In this document: positions 1-11,600 of the stretch, one piece after another
How the letters are laid out: each line of letters starts with the position of its first letter
How positions within the stretch are numbered: the first letter of the stretch is position 1
DNA from: Dactylorhiza incarnata
Taxonomy: Eukaryota; Streptophyta; Magnoliopsida; Asparagales; Orchidaceae
DNA: 64,000 bases
Reading direction: 5' to 3'
Assembly (NCBI GenBank): GCA_033032865.1
Contig: JAWHQI010000730.1
Span: 62,001-126,000, forward strand
Notes under the pieces: generated by a model
What the model was told of the DNA's origin: nothing
Database searches by the model: none
The model's input: the letters and a program-made list of their open reading frames with translations, nothing else
Program-made: the position numbers and the translations under genes

Positions 1-3000
1 GGGTCAGAACCAACCCAAAGGTGGCTCGAGAGTGCTACGTCCGAACTGTCAACATGATCACTGACGTTCCACTTCCCAAGGTCGTGGCTGAGGTTTTGGA
101 GATTGCTGAGTCTTCGGGGGCTACTGGGGAAGGAAAAGATCAAGAAGGGGCTCACTTGGAACCTGCCCAAGCGACCCAAGAAGTTCCTATTGCTGAAGGG
201 GCAGAAAAGAAGTTGGTCATCAACGCTGAGTTGCCAGAGGAGGAGAAAGTGGAGCTAATCTCCTGCCTGTTGGAGAATCTGGATATCTTCGCTTGGTCAG
301 CGGAGGATATGCCAGGAGTGGATCCAGACGTGGCTTGTCATCATCTAAACGTATCTCCTGAGTTTAAGCCCGTCCAGCAAAAGAAGAGAGAAGTGGCAAC
401 CAAGCTGGCGTTGCCCATCAGAGAAGAGGTTTCCAAGCTCCTGAAAGCGGGTTTTATTTCTGAAATTCAATATCCCACGTGGATGTCGAATGTTGTAATG
501 GTTAAGAAACCCGGTGGGAAGTGGCGCATGTGCGTGGACTTCACTAAACTTAATAAAGCGTGCCCTAAAGATTGTTACCCTTTGCCTCGGATAGATGTCT
601 TAGTTGATTCCGCGGTTGGGTATAGCTTTATGAGTTTTCTCGATGCTTTCTCAGGGTATCATCAAATTAAAATGCACAAACCTGACATCCCGCATACTTC
701 ATTTATCACGAACGATGGGTGTTACTGCTATCTCGTAATGCCCTTCGGTCTTAAAAATGCGGGCGCAACATAACAAAGAATAATGGATACCGTCTTTAAG
801 CATCAAAAAGGCAGGAATCTTGAAGTTTACGTTGATGACCTCCTTCTAAAAAGTAAAACATTCTCGTTGCACTTGAAAGACCTCGTAGAGACGTTCGCTA
901 CTCTACGGAGGTTCAAGTTAAAACTAAACCCGTTGAAATGTGTGTTTGGGGCAAACAAGGGGAAGTTTCTTGGGCATCTCTTAACTCTTAATGGTCTTGC
1001 ACGAAATCCAGACAAGGTGAAGGCCATCCTTGATATGGCCCCTCCTCGAAATACTAAAGAAGTTCAGCAGCTTGGGGGAAGATTGGTAGGATTGAGCAGG
1101 TTTATCTCCAAATCCGGAGATAAAAGTGCCCCGTTCTTTAAAATATTGCGGGGGGGGTCAAGGTTTGAATTTAGCGAGGAGTGTAACATGGCTTTTGAGC
1201 AGCTGAAAGAACAGTTAACCTCGACTCCACTATTCCAAAGCCCCCATGAGGGAGAAATGTTATTCTTATATCTGGGAGTCGGCCCGGATGCGGTGAGTTC
1301 TGTCCTCGTTCGGGAGGAGAAGAAGAGGCAGTTTCCAATATACTATGTCAGCCATATTCTAAAAGATGCAGAAACCAGATATTCGATCTTGGAGAAACTG
1401 GCCTTGGCCTTGGTTATGTCTGCGCGAAGGCTTCGCCCTTATTTTCAGGCTCATTCCATCCAAGTTATTACAGATCATCCTTTGAAAAATATTCTTGAAA
1501 AGCTAGATCATTCATGGAGGTTAGCAAAATGGGCTATTGAACTAAGCGAATTTGAGATATCATACATCCCTCGAACAGCGATCATGGCACAAATCCTGCC
1601 AGACTTCTTGGTGGATACAACAGAACCTAGTTACGAACAGGTAGTGCAATCTCCTTTGGCTTGGATCATTTATGTGGATGGGGCTTCTGGCGGAAACTCC
1701 GTGGGAGCCGGGGTAGTTCTAATCAGTCCAAATGGCATCAGGCTGGAGCAAGCTATCAAATTCCTCTTTTCAGTTACAAATAATCAGGCAGAATATGAAG
1801 CACTTTTGGCTGGGCTGAGGCTTGCGAAAGAGCTAGGCATAGAACATGTACATGTTAGAACTGATTCATTGGTGATGGCCTCTCAGGTCTTAGGAAATTA
1901 TGAGACAAGGGAGCCAATTCTGAGGAAATACCTGCTGTCAGCCAAAAGAGAAATTGGAAGATTCAAGTCATTCATCATCGAGCACATTCCAAGGAAAGAA
2001 AATGAGGAGGCAGATGAGTTGTCAAAGTTCGGTCTTCCATCTGGGGGAGTGACCTCTGAACTTTTTCACTCGGCAACAGATGAGGCAGAACTCATACAAA
2101 TTGATCATAATCCTTCGTGGAAGGACCCTTACGAGCTTTTTCTATCACAGGGGGAATTCCATTATTCCATCAAAGACCGGAGAAGATTCAAAAGGAAGCA
2201 GCATATTATTATATGATAGCAGGAGTTCTCTACAGAAAGACTTTGATCTCTCCCTCAGCACGATGCGTTTCGGAGGATGAAATCCCAACCATACTTCAGG
2301 AAGTTCATTCAGGGGAGTGCGGTAGTCATTCGGGAGCAAAGACTCTGGAGAAAAGAATCTTAAGGCAGGGGTATTTTTGGCCAACCATGAGAAAGGATGC
2401 TGAAGCATTTGCCAATCGATGTGTTCAGTGCCAAAAGTTCGCTCCTCTTTAGCATTTGCCTGCTCAGTCACTCAGATCAATAACTGCGCCGTGGCCTTTT
2501 GCAGTATGGGGATTGGATCTTATGGGACCTTTCCCAATAGCCAGCGGTCAACGTCGTTTTATCATTGTGATGATTGACATTTCAGTAAGTGGATTGAGGC
2601 AAAAGCATTAGCAAAAACTACCACTCAAATCGTCAGAAACTTCATCTGGGGAGAAATAGTCTGCCGGCATGGAATTCCACTGGCAATCGTCACTGATAAT
2701 GGCCCACAGTTCAATAATCTGGAGATGATAAACTTCTGTGATCAGGTGGGAATTGATCTTCTATTTGCCGCAATACATCATCCAAGAACAAATGGCCAAG
2801 TAGAAGCGGCAAATTGGCAAATCCAACAGCTCCTGATGAAAAGGGTTTTGAATCAAAGGGGAAATTGGGCAGACCAGCTTCCTTCAATCCTCTGGACTCT
2901 TCGTTCTACCCCGTCTTCAACTACCGGGGAGACACCATTCAAATTATCTCATGGCTCGGAAGCTGTTGTTCCTGTAGAGTTTGAGGTGGTCACTCCAAGA

Positions 3001-3369
3001 GTTGTATATGCAAAAGAGGGAGGAGAATCATGGATAGATGAAAATGATGAGGCCATCAAGTATAGTTTGGATCTGATCGAAGAACTTCAGGACGAGGCAA
3101 CAATCAGACAAGAAGAAGTTAAAAGGAGGATGGCAAAGTACTTTGACAAAAATGTCAGGGTAAAGCATTTTGCGGTCGGCGACGTTGTACTAAAAAAGGT
3201 TGATGCAGCAGCCCGAACAGGCAATTTCGGGAAGCTAAATCCTAATTGGGCTGGACCTTTCATCGTCAAGGAGGTACTAAAAAGTGGGGCTTACCGCCTC
3301 CAAACAAGCGAAGGAGAAGACATCTCGCGCACCTGGAGCGGTGACGATCTCAAACGGTTCTATCCTTAA
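1..3369 (+). pseudogene. Element A pol fragment: RT, RNase H, archaeal-type RNase H, integrase (disrupted)
   Basis: Homologous to the intact polyprotein at 46650-52268. Visible motifs are the RT palm (FLDAFSGYHQI, YVDDLLLKS), the RNase H region, a second RNase H (IYVDGASGGNSVGAG) that marks the Tat lineage, and the integrase zinc finger and core. It cannot make one protein. There is a TAA at 771-773 just before the YVDD part, a 1-bp deletion near 2195, a TAG at 2450-2452 where the relatives have CAG, and a 2-bp deletion near 2579 at the integrase core. The last piece (about 2725-3369) is open to the normal stop. The upstream gag and protease lie outside the window. Confidence 0.93.
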
Positions 3370-3708
3370 AATGTCTTCTTTACTTTCCTGCAATTTTTTG
3401 GATGTTTTAATGAGAAGCCCTATACTGACACTTCTTCATGTCTGATTTCTTTTTCCTTTTTATACATCAACCTCACTGAACCATGGAGACATCGCCTAGT
3501 TCCGCTCGAACCCCCTCGGATTGTAGTCATTAGCATAAAACCACGAAGATCATGTGTAGCGGGGAGTTTTCGCACACGTGTAGTGGTAGCTTGCCAATTC
3601 CCGTGCGGTGGTCTTCGGAACCTTGGATCCCGGCTGATATCCGACACACCCCTACATCAAGGGAGGTCTAGGTGAATGTTGGCTCTGTCATGCTCTGAGA
3701 GGGATATA

Positions 3709-4132
3709 GTTACAGCTTTGATGATCTTTCTGAGGAAAACAATGTCGGTATAGCCCCCGCGGCACAACCACACATGCCCAACTGATCATCCTAGTCTGTG
3801 ACCATCGAATACTCCTAGGTACTCTCAAGCGATGCCTAAGCGGGACCCACAACTGAGTTGATCTCTCTGAGGAAAGCAATGTTCGCCGCCTAGGCCCACC
3901 TGCCCAATTGATCAACTCGGCTTGTGGACCTAGGCAAGAGATCTGTCGAGTCGCTTACAACCCTTGTGACCACTTGAGGAAAGCAATGTTCGCCGCCTAG
4001 GCCCACCTGCCCATTTGGTCATCTGGGTCCGTACTTGTATTTTCCTTTATTTCTACAACTCTTATGACCATTTGAGGAAAGCAATGTTCGCTGCCTAGGC
4101 CCACCTGCCCACTTGGTCATCTGAGTCTGTAG
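3709..4132 (+). repeat. Element A hairpin array in 3' spacer, 4 units
   Basis: Four units at about 3709-3802, 3849-3925, 3957-4032 and 4053-4132. Each has a conserved core (GAGGAAAGCAATGTTCGC, then GGCCCACCTGCCCA) flanked by complementary arms that differ from unit to unit: TGATGATC/GATCATC, GAGTTGATC/GATCAACTC, and TGACCA/TGGTCA. Unit 1 has a decayed core. In unit 3 the outer stem is CCC/GGG where the other elements have CTC/GAG, a compensatory change. The 340 bases before the array (3370-3708) are conserved among the four Gypsy elements but hold no gene. Confidence 0.8.
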
Positions 4133-5362
4133 TCATCTCTTATTGCATTACAGGGAATTATCTCACCTTATATGGTTAATATAAACCATTTAGAGAAAAG
4201 AGCAGGATCCTTATGTACATCACAAACCGGCCGACTTGATACTCAAACCAGGCGGTTTGGAATAAGCAAGTACCAAGATTATCGAGCTGTCTGGTTATTA
4301 AACCGGGCAGACCAAAATAAGCAGGTTCCAAAGATGTCATGCGGTTTGGTTTTCAGACCAGACGGTTTGAAATAAGCAGGATATCCTTAAAATGTCACAA
4401 GGTAAATATCAAGGATCAAGCATGATCATGACCGGCCGACCTCATGATTCGGGTTGTGAATTTATCATCTTTACGGTTTTCAATTCGATCCGTTTGGATA
4501 ATTACAGGCTCTTTTCGATCAGGCAGTTATGATTCTCATTGCAAGTATTAAACCTACTAATCGCTCAAATTATGTATATAGTCCGTGCCGGTTGTCAACT
4601 GATGTTATATAAAGTTGCCATATAAATTGTTCGGATTAAATATTAACCGCACGGTCTATCAACTGATTTTCTTACGACTTGATATTCTGTCCTGCAAGGC
4701 AATTATGTAAAGCCAGGTTATGGTCGCGCGGCTTGATTATTTTAATTTCTTGATTGGTTATCAGTTACATTCATGGGGGTGACTTGCAGCAATCATAATT
4801 GCAAATCGCTTGTGTTAAAATACTGGCCGCTCGGTCTGTTGATGGTTCTTATGACTTGGCATTCTTTATCCTGAAAAGTAAGTATGCAGGGTCTAGTAAC
4901 AACCGCGCGGCTTGGTTATGTTTGAATTCCTGGCTATCACAAGACATCCGTAATGCAGAAGCTTGGATTCCAATCCGCCCGGTTGTATATCCAGATCGCA
5001 TCGACTATTTAGCAAAACATTATAGTTAACACTTTCTCAGGATGAATCAAGTCCAATTGATCCGGATTGAGGAAACAAGCTATGCGAATAGGTTTTTTGC
5101 TAATAATTACTTTACCGGAATCCTATGAAGATCATTGTCCTAACCGATCGAGTTAAATAATAAGTCGCACGACTTGCTTAGAAGGGTCAATTATCTAACA
5201 CAGAAAGAGATCGCAAACAATTACAAGTAAGTCGCAGGAAGTAAACAGATAGACAGGTAAAAGGTTTCCATTCTATTATCAAAACATTCTTACATCATGC
5301 TTTAAACCGACCGTCTAATAAAATCAAGCCGTCAACTATTCAAAATAAAAAGCAAAATACAG
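4133..5362. other. Element A gene-free spacer rich in CCGNNCGG-like sites
   Basis: There is no credible coding region. The stretch holds many degenerate palindromes of the form ACCGNNCGGT (near 4215, 4245, 4360, 4650, 4720, 4826, 4900, 4972, 5150 and 5305). It occupies the place of the ~78-bp tandem arrays of elements B, D and E, but here I see no clear period, so it is either a decayed or a divergent array. The end nearest 5362 is the expected 3' untranslated region of antisense gene 2. Confidence 0.6.
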
Positions 5363-7172
5363 CTACTGATTATTCAACTTAAGTTTCTTAGACGCAGGAG
5401 TACTCGAGAGCTCCCTGCCATCAATTGAAATGTCAGGGGAATAACCCTCGCTACCCGACGAGGATGAGCTGCTCAATTCGCCCGACTTGCGCCCACTCCC
5501 TTCGGAATCGCTGGATCCAGACTCCGAGCCGCTCTCATCACTCTTAGCCGCTGCGGGTTTTTCGGCCTCATCATCCTCGTCGTCGCTCTCCTCCGAACTA
5601 GATCCGTCGACTTTGTTCTTTCCTTTCGCCTTCCGCCTTATCTTCTCTAACTTCCTTTGCAAGATCGGGTAGGCGTCTGAGAAAGTAAAATGCTCAAAAC
5701 CAGGCGCGAACCCTTTGAGCTCTCGCAAACGGTTAAAAGCATTGTCAATTCCCTCGGCGACATGAGGAAAGAGTTCCTCTTGATAAACCGGGTTGGTCTC
5801 ATCGTACTTTACCTGCAAGAAAGAGTAAGGTAAGAGACTGTGCGATCTGAAAAATTCAGAAGGACGACTGGCCAGGTGATAACAAACCGACTCGGCTTCC
5901 TTTAGCCGCGCATTTTCCTTCTTCAATTCGGCAATTTCCTTCTCTAGGTGATCGTTCGCTTTGATCAACCTTTTGAAGGTCATTCCCATGAAGACATTGG
6001 TGATGAGGCTCTCAGCACCAACTCGCGCGCCCTCCCGGGCGAGTTCTTCCTCGGGAATCTTCCTCAACCTCCTGAAGTTCCGTCGGCCGAACATGGCAAT
6101 GCTAGCGGCCTTAGCATGCCGGCCCGACTTCTCATTTGCCCAGTGGGGGAGCGCGGTAGAGACCTGAACACCGTCGCCGTCCGGGTGCCAGGTCAAGACC
6201 GAGCGGCCTTTTAAATCCTTCACCTTGCTGAAGCAGCGAAGGGAGGAAAAGTCGCCCGAGGAGGCCGAATCCTCACCGTCAGATGGCAGCGGCTTGTTCC
6301 GGACTTGCCTCTTTCTCTTCTCCGTCTGGGTTAAGACCAAACCGGCCGGGCTGACCGGCTTGTTAGCAGGGACAATGGCCTCGGCTGCAAAAGAAAAGAA
6401 GAGTCAGCACAAGAGATCGAGCGGACAGTATTAAAATCAATAGCGGGTTGAAGGAAGTCTTACTATCTTCAGGACGGACATCCTCTAGCTCGGCAAGTAG
6501 CGGGAGGTAGTAGCTTACGTTAAGCCGCTCATCCTCGAGAAGCTTGCAGGTTTTCTTCTCGACTTCGCTGATAGCGACCTCTTGAAAGGCCTCCTCCGGT
6601 CGCACTTGCGGGTTTGGGTTCAGCAGGCCATGTCGGCCCTCGAAAATCAAGTACCTCTCCGACCAGGCTGTAACCTTATTCGCAAGGTTGACCATCTTCA
6701 ACCCGCGGCAGCCAAAGTAGAGATGGCCTTTGAAGATATTCTCGGAGTCCAGGATAGCCCGCACCGAGAATATCTTCCGGAAAAGGTCCATAGAGAAGCG
6801 GACTCTCTCAGACCGCAGGTAGGAGATGAAGCTGCAAATCCCGGCCATCGAGTTAGGAGAGATTTGGCCGGGTACAACTCCATAATGGTCAAAGACCATG
6901 GCGAGCACAATCGAAATAGGGAACTTGAAGCCACAATCGAAATGGTCGATTGGGATCGCGATTTGGTTCGGTCCAGAAGAGTTCATCCGCTCATCACGGA
7001 GCGGAAGCCGCGCGAGCAGCGGACTGTCGGTCATATGTTTCTCAACGAATTCGTCCAATTCAGCTTTTGTCAAACGGCACTCATCGAGGTCTGCCGAGTG
7101 AAAAGCCACAGCGGCTTCGGAGCTAGTAGCGGAGGTTTTCGCAGGTCGCTTCGGCTGGCGCTTTGCTCCCAT
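5363..7172 (-). CDS. Element A antisense gene 2 (three exons, gypsy-type transposon domain)
   Basis: Inferred exons are 7172-6464, 6384-5888 and 5812-5363, giving 551 codons plus stop. Donors are GTAAG and GTTTGT; acceptors end TGCAG and TTGCAG. The second intron (75 bp) is in frame and open, so the last two exons also read as one. Exon 1 has the conserved DHF..GFKFP, FDHYGVVPGQ..PNS, FISYLR and FYFGC-like pattern that resembles the plant 'putative gypsy type transposon' domain (Transposase_28). Exon 2 ends in a coiled coil, and exon 3 has an acidic, serine-rich tail. A TATA-like CTTATA (minus strand TATAAG) lies at 7211-7216, about 40 bp upstream of the ATG. No lesion is seen even though the neighbouring pol is broken. 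The function is unknown. Confidence 0.8.
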
Positions 7173-7536
7173 CTTGAAAATTCGGTAAGAAGACCTTCGG
7201 AAAGGCGCTACTTATAAGAACAGCTGATCTGCATTTAGCAAGGGTCAAATCACGGCTAGACCAGTCAACCCGCACGGGTGCATCACCACAAAAGACAACC
7301 ACAAAGACAAGTATAATTCATCAGGCGAATAAAAAAAGCGCAGAAACAAGCCGATCGGTTTATATAAAGTAATCAGCAGACATCAATCAGCACACAAGAA
7401 TGTAAAAATAAATTCGAATACGTAGACCGAGCGGCCTGGAAGACAGACCGAATATTGTGAAATTAAGTTCAAAACAGTTGTCCGAAGGACCGAATAGAAA
7501 TATTATTACAAATTGATGTCTTAAAGCCACTCATCA

Positions 7537-7800
7537 CTAGCGGGTATCACTCGATTCATCCTCCCTGTGAAGTCGCGCGACATGATCGCCGATCTGAAGG
7601 ATAGTCCCTTGCATTTGATTCATGTTGTGATTAAGGCGGTTGATCATGCTATGAAGCCGCGCGGCATCCCTCTCTACTCGGGCCGCTGGGATCACACGAG
7701 TAAGTGAGGCTGCTGCGGGCTCATGAACACTAGCAACTGGATGGATCGCCCCGGCTACAGGAATAGACGAACTCGTCCCTGCATCCGGGCGGCGTGACCC
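7537..7800 (-). pseudogene. Element A antisense gene 1, 3' part of exon 2
   Basis: This is the C-terminal end of the coiled-coil gene whose first part is at 60421-62139; insertion of B separated them. The visible residues end in a conserved tail, RLHSMINRLNHNMNQ then DHVARLHRED, that matches gene 1 of elements B, D and E. The stop is TAG at 7537-7539. The interval 7173-7536 holds the gene 2 promoter and the gene 1 3' untranslated region and nothing else that I recognise. Confidence 0.8.
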
Positions 7801-7805
7801 ACGCC

Positions 7806-8637
7806 TGTTTACCCAGAAAACTGCTTCTCGGGTTGGACCATTCTCGGACCGGGCGAACTACAGGGTCAGGCCGCTAGTTTCAGGATCAGCGGCTCTCAGT
7901 TCAAGGTAAACCAGGCCAGGTAGTCTGACGTCATTTTTGGACCGCCCCCAAGGGTGAAGATCGTCAAGGGCCAAGGCAAGAAGGCTATCCGCGGTCTCAG
8001 TTAGGAGACCGCGCGGGTTGTTCCATAGAAACTCGAGGTTCAAGCCCAGAGAACAAGCCGCGGTTTCAGATCAGAGACTATCCGGGTTGCCTCGTGAAGA
8101 TCCGCCAAGCCATGTCCAGAAGGCAGACCGCGGTCTCAAGCCCGAGGCCGCTCGGTCTTCATCATTGATTTGGTCCCGGTACCTTCAGCCTCAAGTCAGA
8201 CGGGTCGGAAGAGCAAGCCGCCAAGCCGCGCGGCCTCTTTCTTTTTCTTCTTTGTGCATCCCGTCACCGCCTGCACGTTTCTCCTGTACCCGGGCAGGTG
8301 GTTATTCTATGCCTGCCCATTCGGGCAGGCCCCCAAGCCTATAAATAGGGGGCGGCACTGTTCACAAGACATGCATACTCGAATCCAAGAGCTCGCTTGT
8401 TTGAGCTGCGGTCTCGAGTTTCCCTTCTTGCGAGCTGTTTGACCGGCCGGCTTCTACTTTCCTGCACTTGTAACCGCTACTTTTCAATCAAAGGAAAGCC
8501 CGTCGCAGGAGTGGCATTTGCCGCGGTGGGCGAAGTCTGGCCTCGACCGCTGCTAGCGGTCTGAATTCCCTAACCAAATAGTAACCGATAATCCGCAACC
8601 CTCGATTTTCTTCGGAGGCGCACTTTTGAATCGAACA
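7806..8637 (+). repeat. Element B 5' LTR
   Basis: Runs from TGTTTACCC to GAATCGAACA, 832 bp. The TATA box TATAAATA is at 8340-8347, preceded by the palindrome CCTGCCCATTCGGGCAGG, where one CpG of the family CCGNNCGG site has decayed to CpA. Near 8486 the poly(A) signal is altered (AATCAAA). A hairpin follows at 8498-8531 whose right arm GCGGTGGGC still pairs with GCCCGTCGC through two G-U pairs. Its partner is 59589-60420. Confidence 0.93.
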
Positions 8638-8688
8638 GAAACACGCGACCTTCAGATCGCGGACTGTCAGCGAAATCTTTGGTTCAGA

Positions 8689-11600
8689 ATGTCAGACCGC
8701 CAGTTCCCTCCAAGAGACCGATCCGACCATAGCGATGACTCTTTGTGGGAAGCTCTGGAGCGAACAAAGAGAGAAGCCGACCTGGCCCAGAAGGCAACTG
8801 ATCAGCGTCTGGACGCGATCAGTCAGGCTCTAACTCTGTTAACCGAGCGGTTAGCCCCCCAGCAGGCCGCGGCCAACCAGACGGTGACCCCTGTCCTACC
8901 TCCTCCACCTCCATACCCATTTCCGCAAGTCGCCCATTCCCGACCACAGCAAGAAGGTTCTGCGGCTCGGCAGAATTTCTATCAAGAGGCCACGCACTGT
9001 ATGCCGGCTCGGGTCCTCGACTTCCAAGGGGCGGCTTCTCAGGCCGCTCACTTTTCCTATCCGCCTGAGGTCGCCGCCTACCTATCCTACCCGGCTGGAG
9101 CCCCTGCCCCCCTGCCCGCTCCTATTAGGCGGCCTGTCCGCAAATGACCGCAGCAGAGATCCTCTACCACCCTGCTTTTCCTCTGTACGAGGATACCGAG
9201 GAGAGTTCTCCCTTCACGGACGAGATCCGAGGAGAGCCGGCCCCGAATAACTTTCGAGAACCACGCCTGTCAACATATAGTGGGGAGTCCGATCCGGCAA
9301 TTCATCTCCAAGCATTTGAATCGGCTGTTGCTCTGAGGACCATCACCGACGCAACTAAGTGTAAGCTCCTGGTGACGTCCTTTGATGGACAAGCCAGAGA
9401 ATGGTTTTATGGATTGCATCCAAGATCCATCAGATGTTTTGCGGAATTGCGTAGAGAATTTTTGCTTCGATTCTCTACCTCGAAAAAGTGGAAGAATGGT
9501 CCGGCAGCCCTATTTGAGATACGGCAGCAAGAAAATGAAACGTGGGCCCGCTTCGTCGACCGTTTCCAAAGGGAGATAATGGAGGTGCAAAACGTCGATC
9601 CAGAGTTATATAGGGTCGCTTTGATGCATGGCCTTAGGGAGGGGCCGTTGAAATTTGAAGCTCAAATCAGGGAACCAAAGACATATCAAGAGATTATTAG
9701 TCTGGCTAATATGTTTATCAGGGGGGAAAAGACTAATTCTGGTTATGTTGCCAAGTTGCTCAGCGACAATGACCCGTTTAATTCCGCATCAACCCATCAG
9801 CAACGTTACAATCACCCATCTCGGCCTGATTTCGAACCTCGGGCTCAGCGGGGAAGGAATCTTAAGCCTAAGCAACCATTTCTCGGCCATCAACGGTTTC
9901 AAGATCAGAAACCGTCGTTGGCCATCGCACCCACTCAACCCTTGGGGGTTCCGCAAATAATGCCTGTGTATCTGCCGCAGTACATCGCACAACCATCCCC
10001 AATTATCCCATCCATCCGATATGATGAATCACAGGAGTCATTCACCCCTCTTAACGTCACCATGTCGTTCAGATTCTCCAAAAGAGGCCTGACTTCAAGA
10101 GGCCCCCTCTTTTGAAATCGGAAGTTCGCAATCGGAACCCAAACCTTTACTGTGAATATCACAAATAGGAGGGGCATCAGACTGAGGATTGCCGGGCCCT
10201 CCGGTGGTTGATAGAAAAACTCCTGAAAGAGGGGAAGCTCCGAGGGTTGATTCGGCAAGAAACCCCGGTTGAACCACGAACCGAGAAAATGAAGGAAGCG
10301 GTCGAAGTGACCTGGGAGTGTGCTGATGTAGAAGAGGCAGGTTGTTATGGGGATACATCCTGCAACCGAATGTATAGAAGTGAATGATGTTGTCCCCCTT
10401 GGCAACGTCTATTGTATCCATGGTGGGGCGGGGGTAGAATCCTCTCGGAAATCTAGCATCGGGAGAGTTACAAAGCAAGAAGTAGCAGTCGCCTCCACTT
10501 CTGCTCCAGAAAGGGCGGTCGTTACCTTCGGCCAAGAAGATCTTCCCCCAAATGCAAATCCTTTCGATGATGCAGTGGTAATAAAGGCGGTTATTGAGAA
10601 CTACACCGTGCATAAAATTCTGATTGATACCGGTAGCTCGGTTAATCTCATTTTCCGCCAAACATTCGAAGCCCTTAAGACTGGAAAGTCTTTGCTCTCC
10701 ACGGAAGGACCCCTCTATGGATTCTCGGGAGAGAAGAAAGAAGTGGAGGGGTGCGTGAAGCTTTTGGTATCGCTGGGGGGCATAACGAAGCTGATAAACT
10801 TCGTAGTGGTGGAAGCCCCAAGCAGCTACTGTGCAATCTTCGGAAGACCAATCATGAACGCTTACAAAGCGATAGTATCCACTTTCCATTTGGCCTTAAA
10901 GTTCGCTGCTGAGGGGCATCAATATCAGATCCGAAGCGATCCAAAGGTTGCTCGTGAATGTTATGTAAAGACAGTTAATGTGATCACCGAGGCACCACTT
11001 TGCAAGGTTCAGAATGACATCCATGAGGTGTCAAAACTCCCTGAGGAAACCGAGGAAAGTGCAGAGCAGAAAGGGACTCACCTGGAACCTGCCCAGGAGA
11101 CCCAAGAGATCCCCATTGCTGATGGGGAAGAGAAGAAGCTGATCATCAACGACGAGCTATCAGAAGAGGAGAAGGTTCAATTGACCTCCTGCCTGTTGGA
11201 GAATTTAGACATCTTCGCCTGGTCGGCAGAAGATATGCCTGGAGTAGATCCAGATGTTGCGTGCCATCACCTCAACGTCTCCCCCGAATTCAAGCCGATT
11301 CAACAAAAGAAGAGGGAGGTGGCAACCAAGCTGGCGGTACCCATCAAGGAAGAAGTAGCAAAGCTTCTTAAAGCCAATTTCATTTCTGAAATCCAATACC
11401 CCACTTGGATGTCAAATGTAGTAATGGTGAAAAAATTTGGGGGGAAATGGCGCATGTGTGTAGATTTCACAAAACTCAATAAAGCGTGCCCCAAAGATTG
11501 TTATCCCTTGCCTCGGATAGACGTTTTAGTAGATTCCGCGGTGGGATATAATTTCATGAGCTTTCTAGATGCATTTTCTGGTTATCACCAGATTAAGATG

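Larger units (their letters stand above)
1..7805 (+). mobile_element. Gypsy/Tat element A, left segment (5' end outside window)
   Basis: This is the oldest layer of the nest. It begins inside the region between protease and reverse transcriptase and runs through the rest of pol, a 3' spacer with hairpin repeats, antisense gene 2, and the 3' half of antisense gene 1. It stops at 7805, where the B LTR begins. The element resumes at 60421 with the rest of gene 1 and its own 3' LTR. Reading gene 1 across the B insertion keeps the frame when one copy of the 5-bp duplication is counted, which shows that the two segments were once contiguous. Its gag, protease and 5' LTR are not in the window. Confidence 0.93.
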
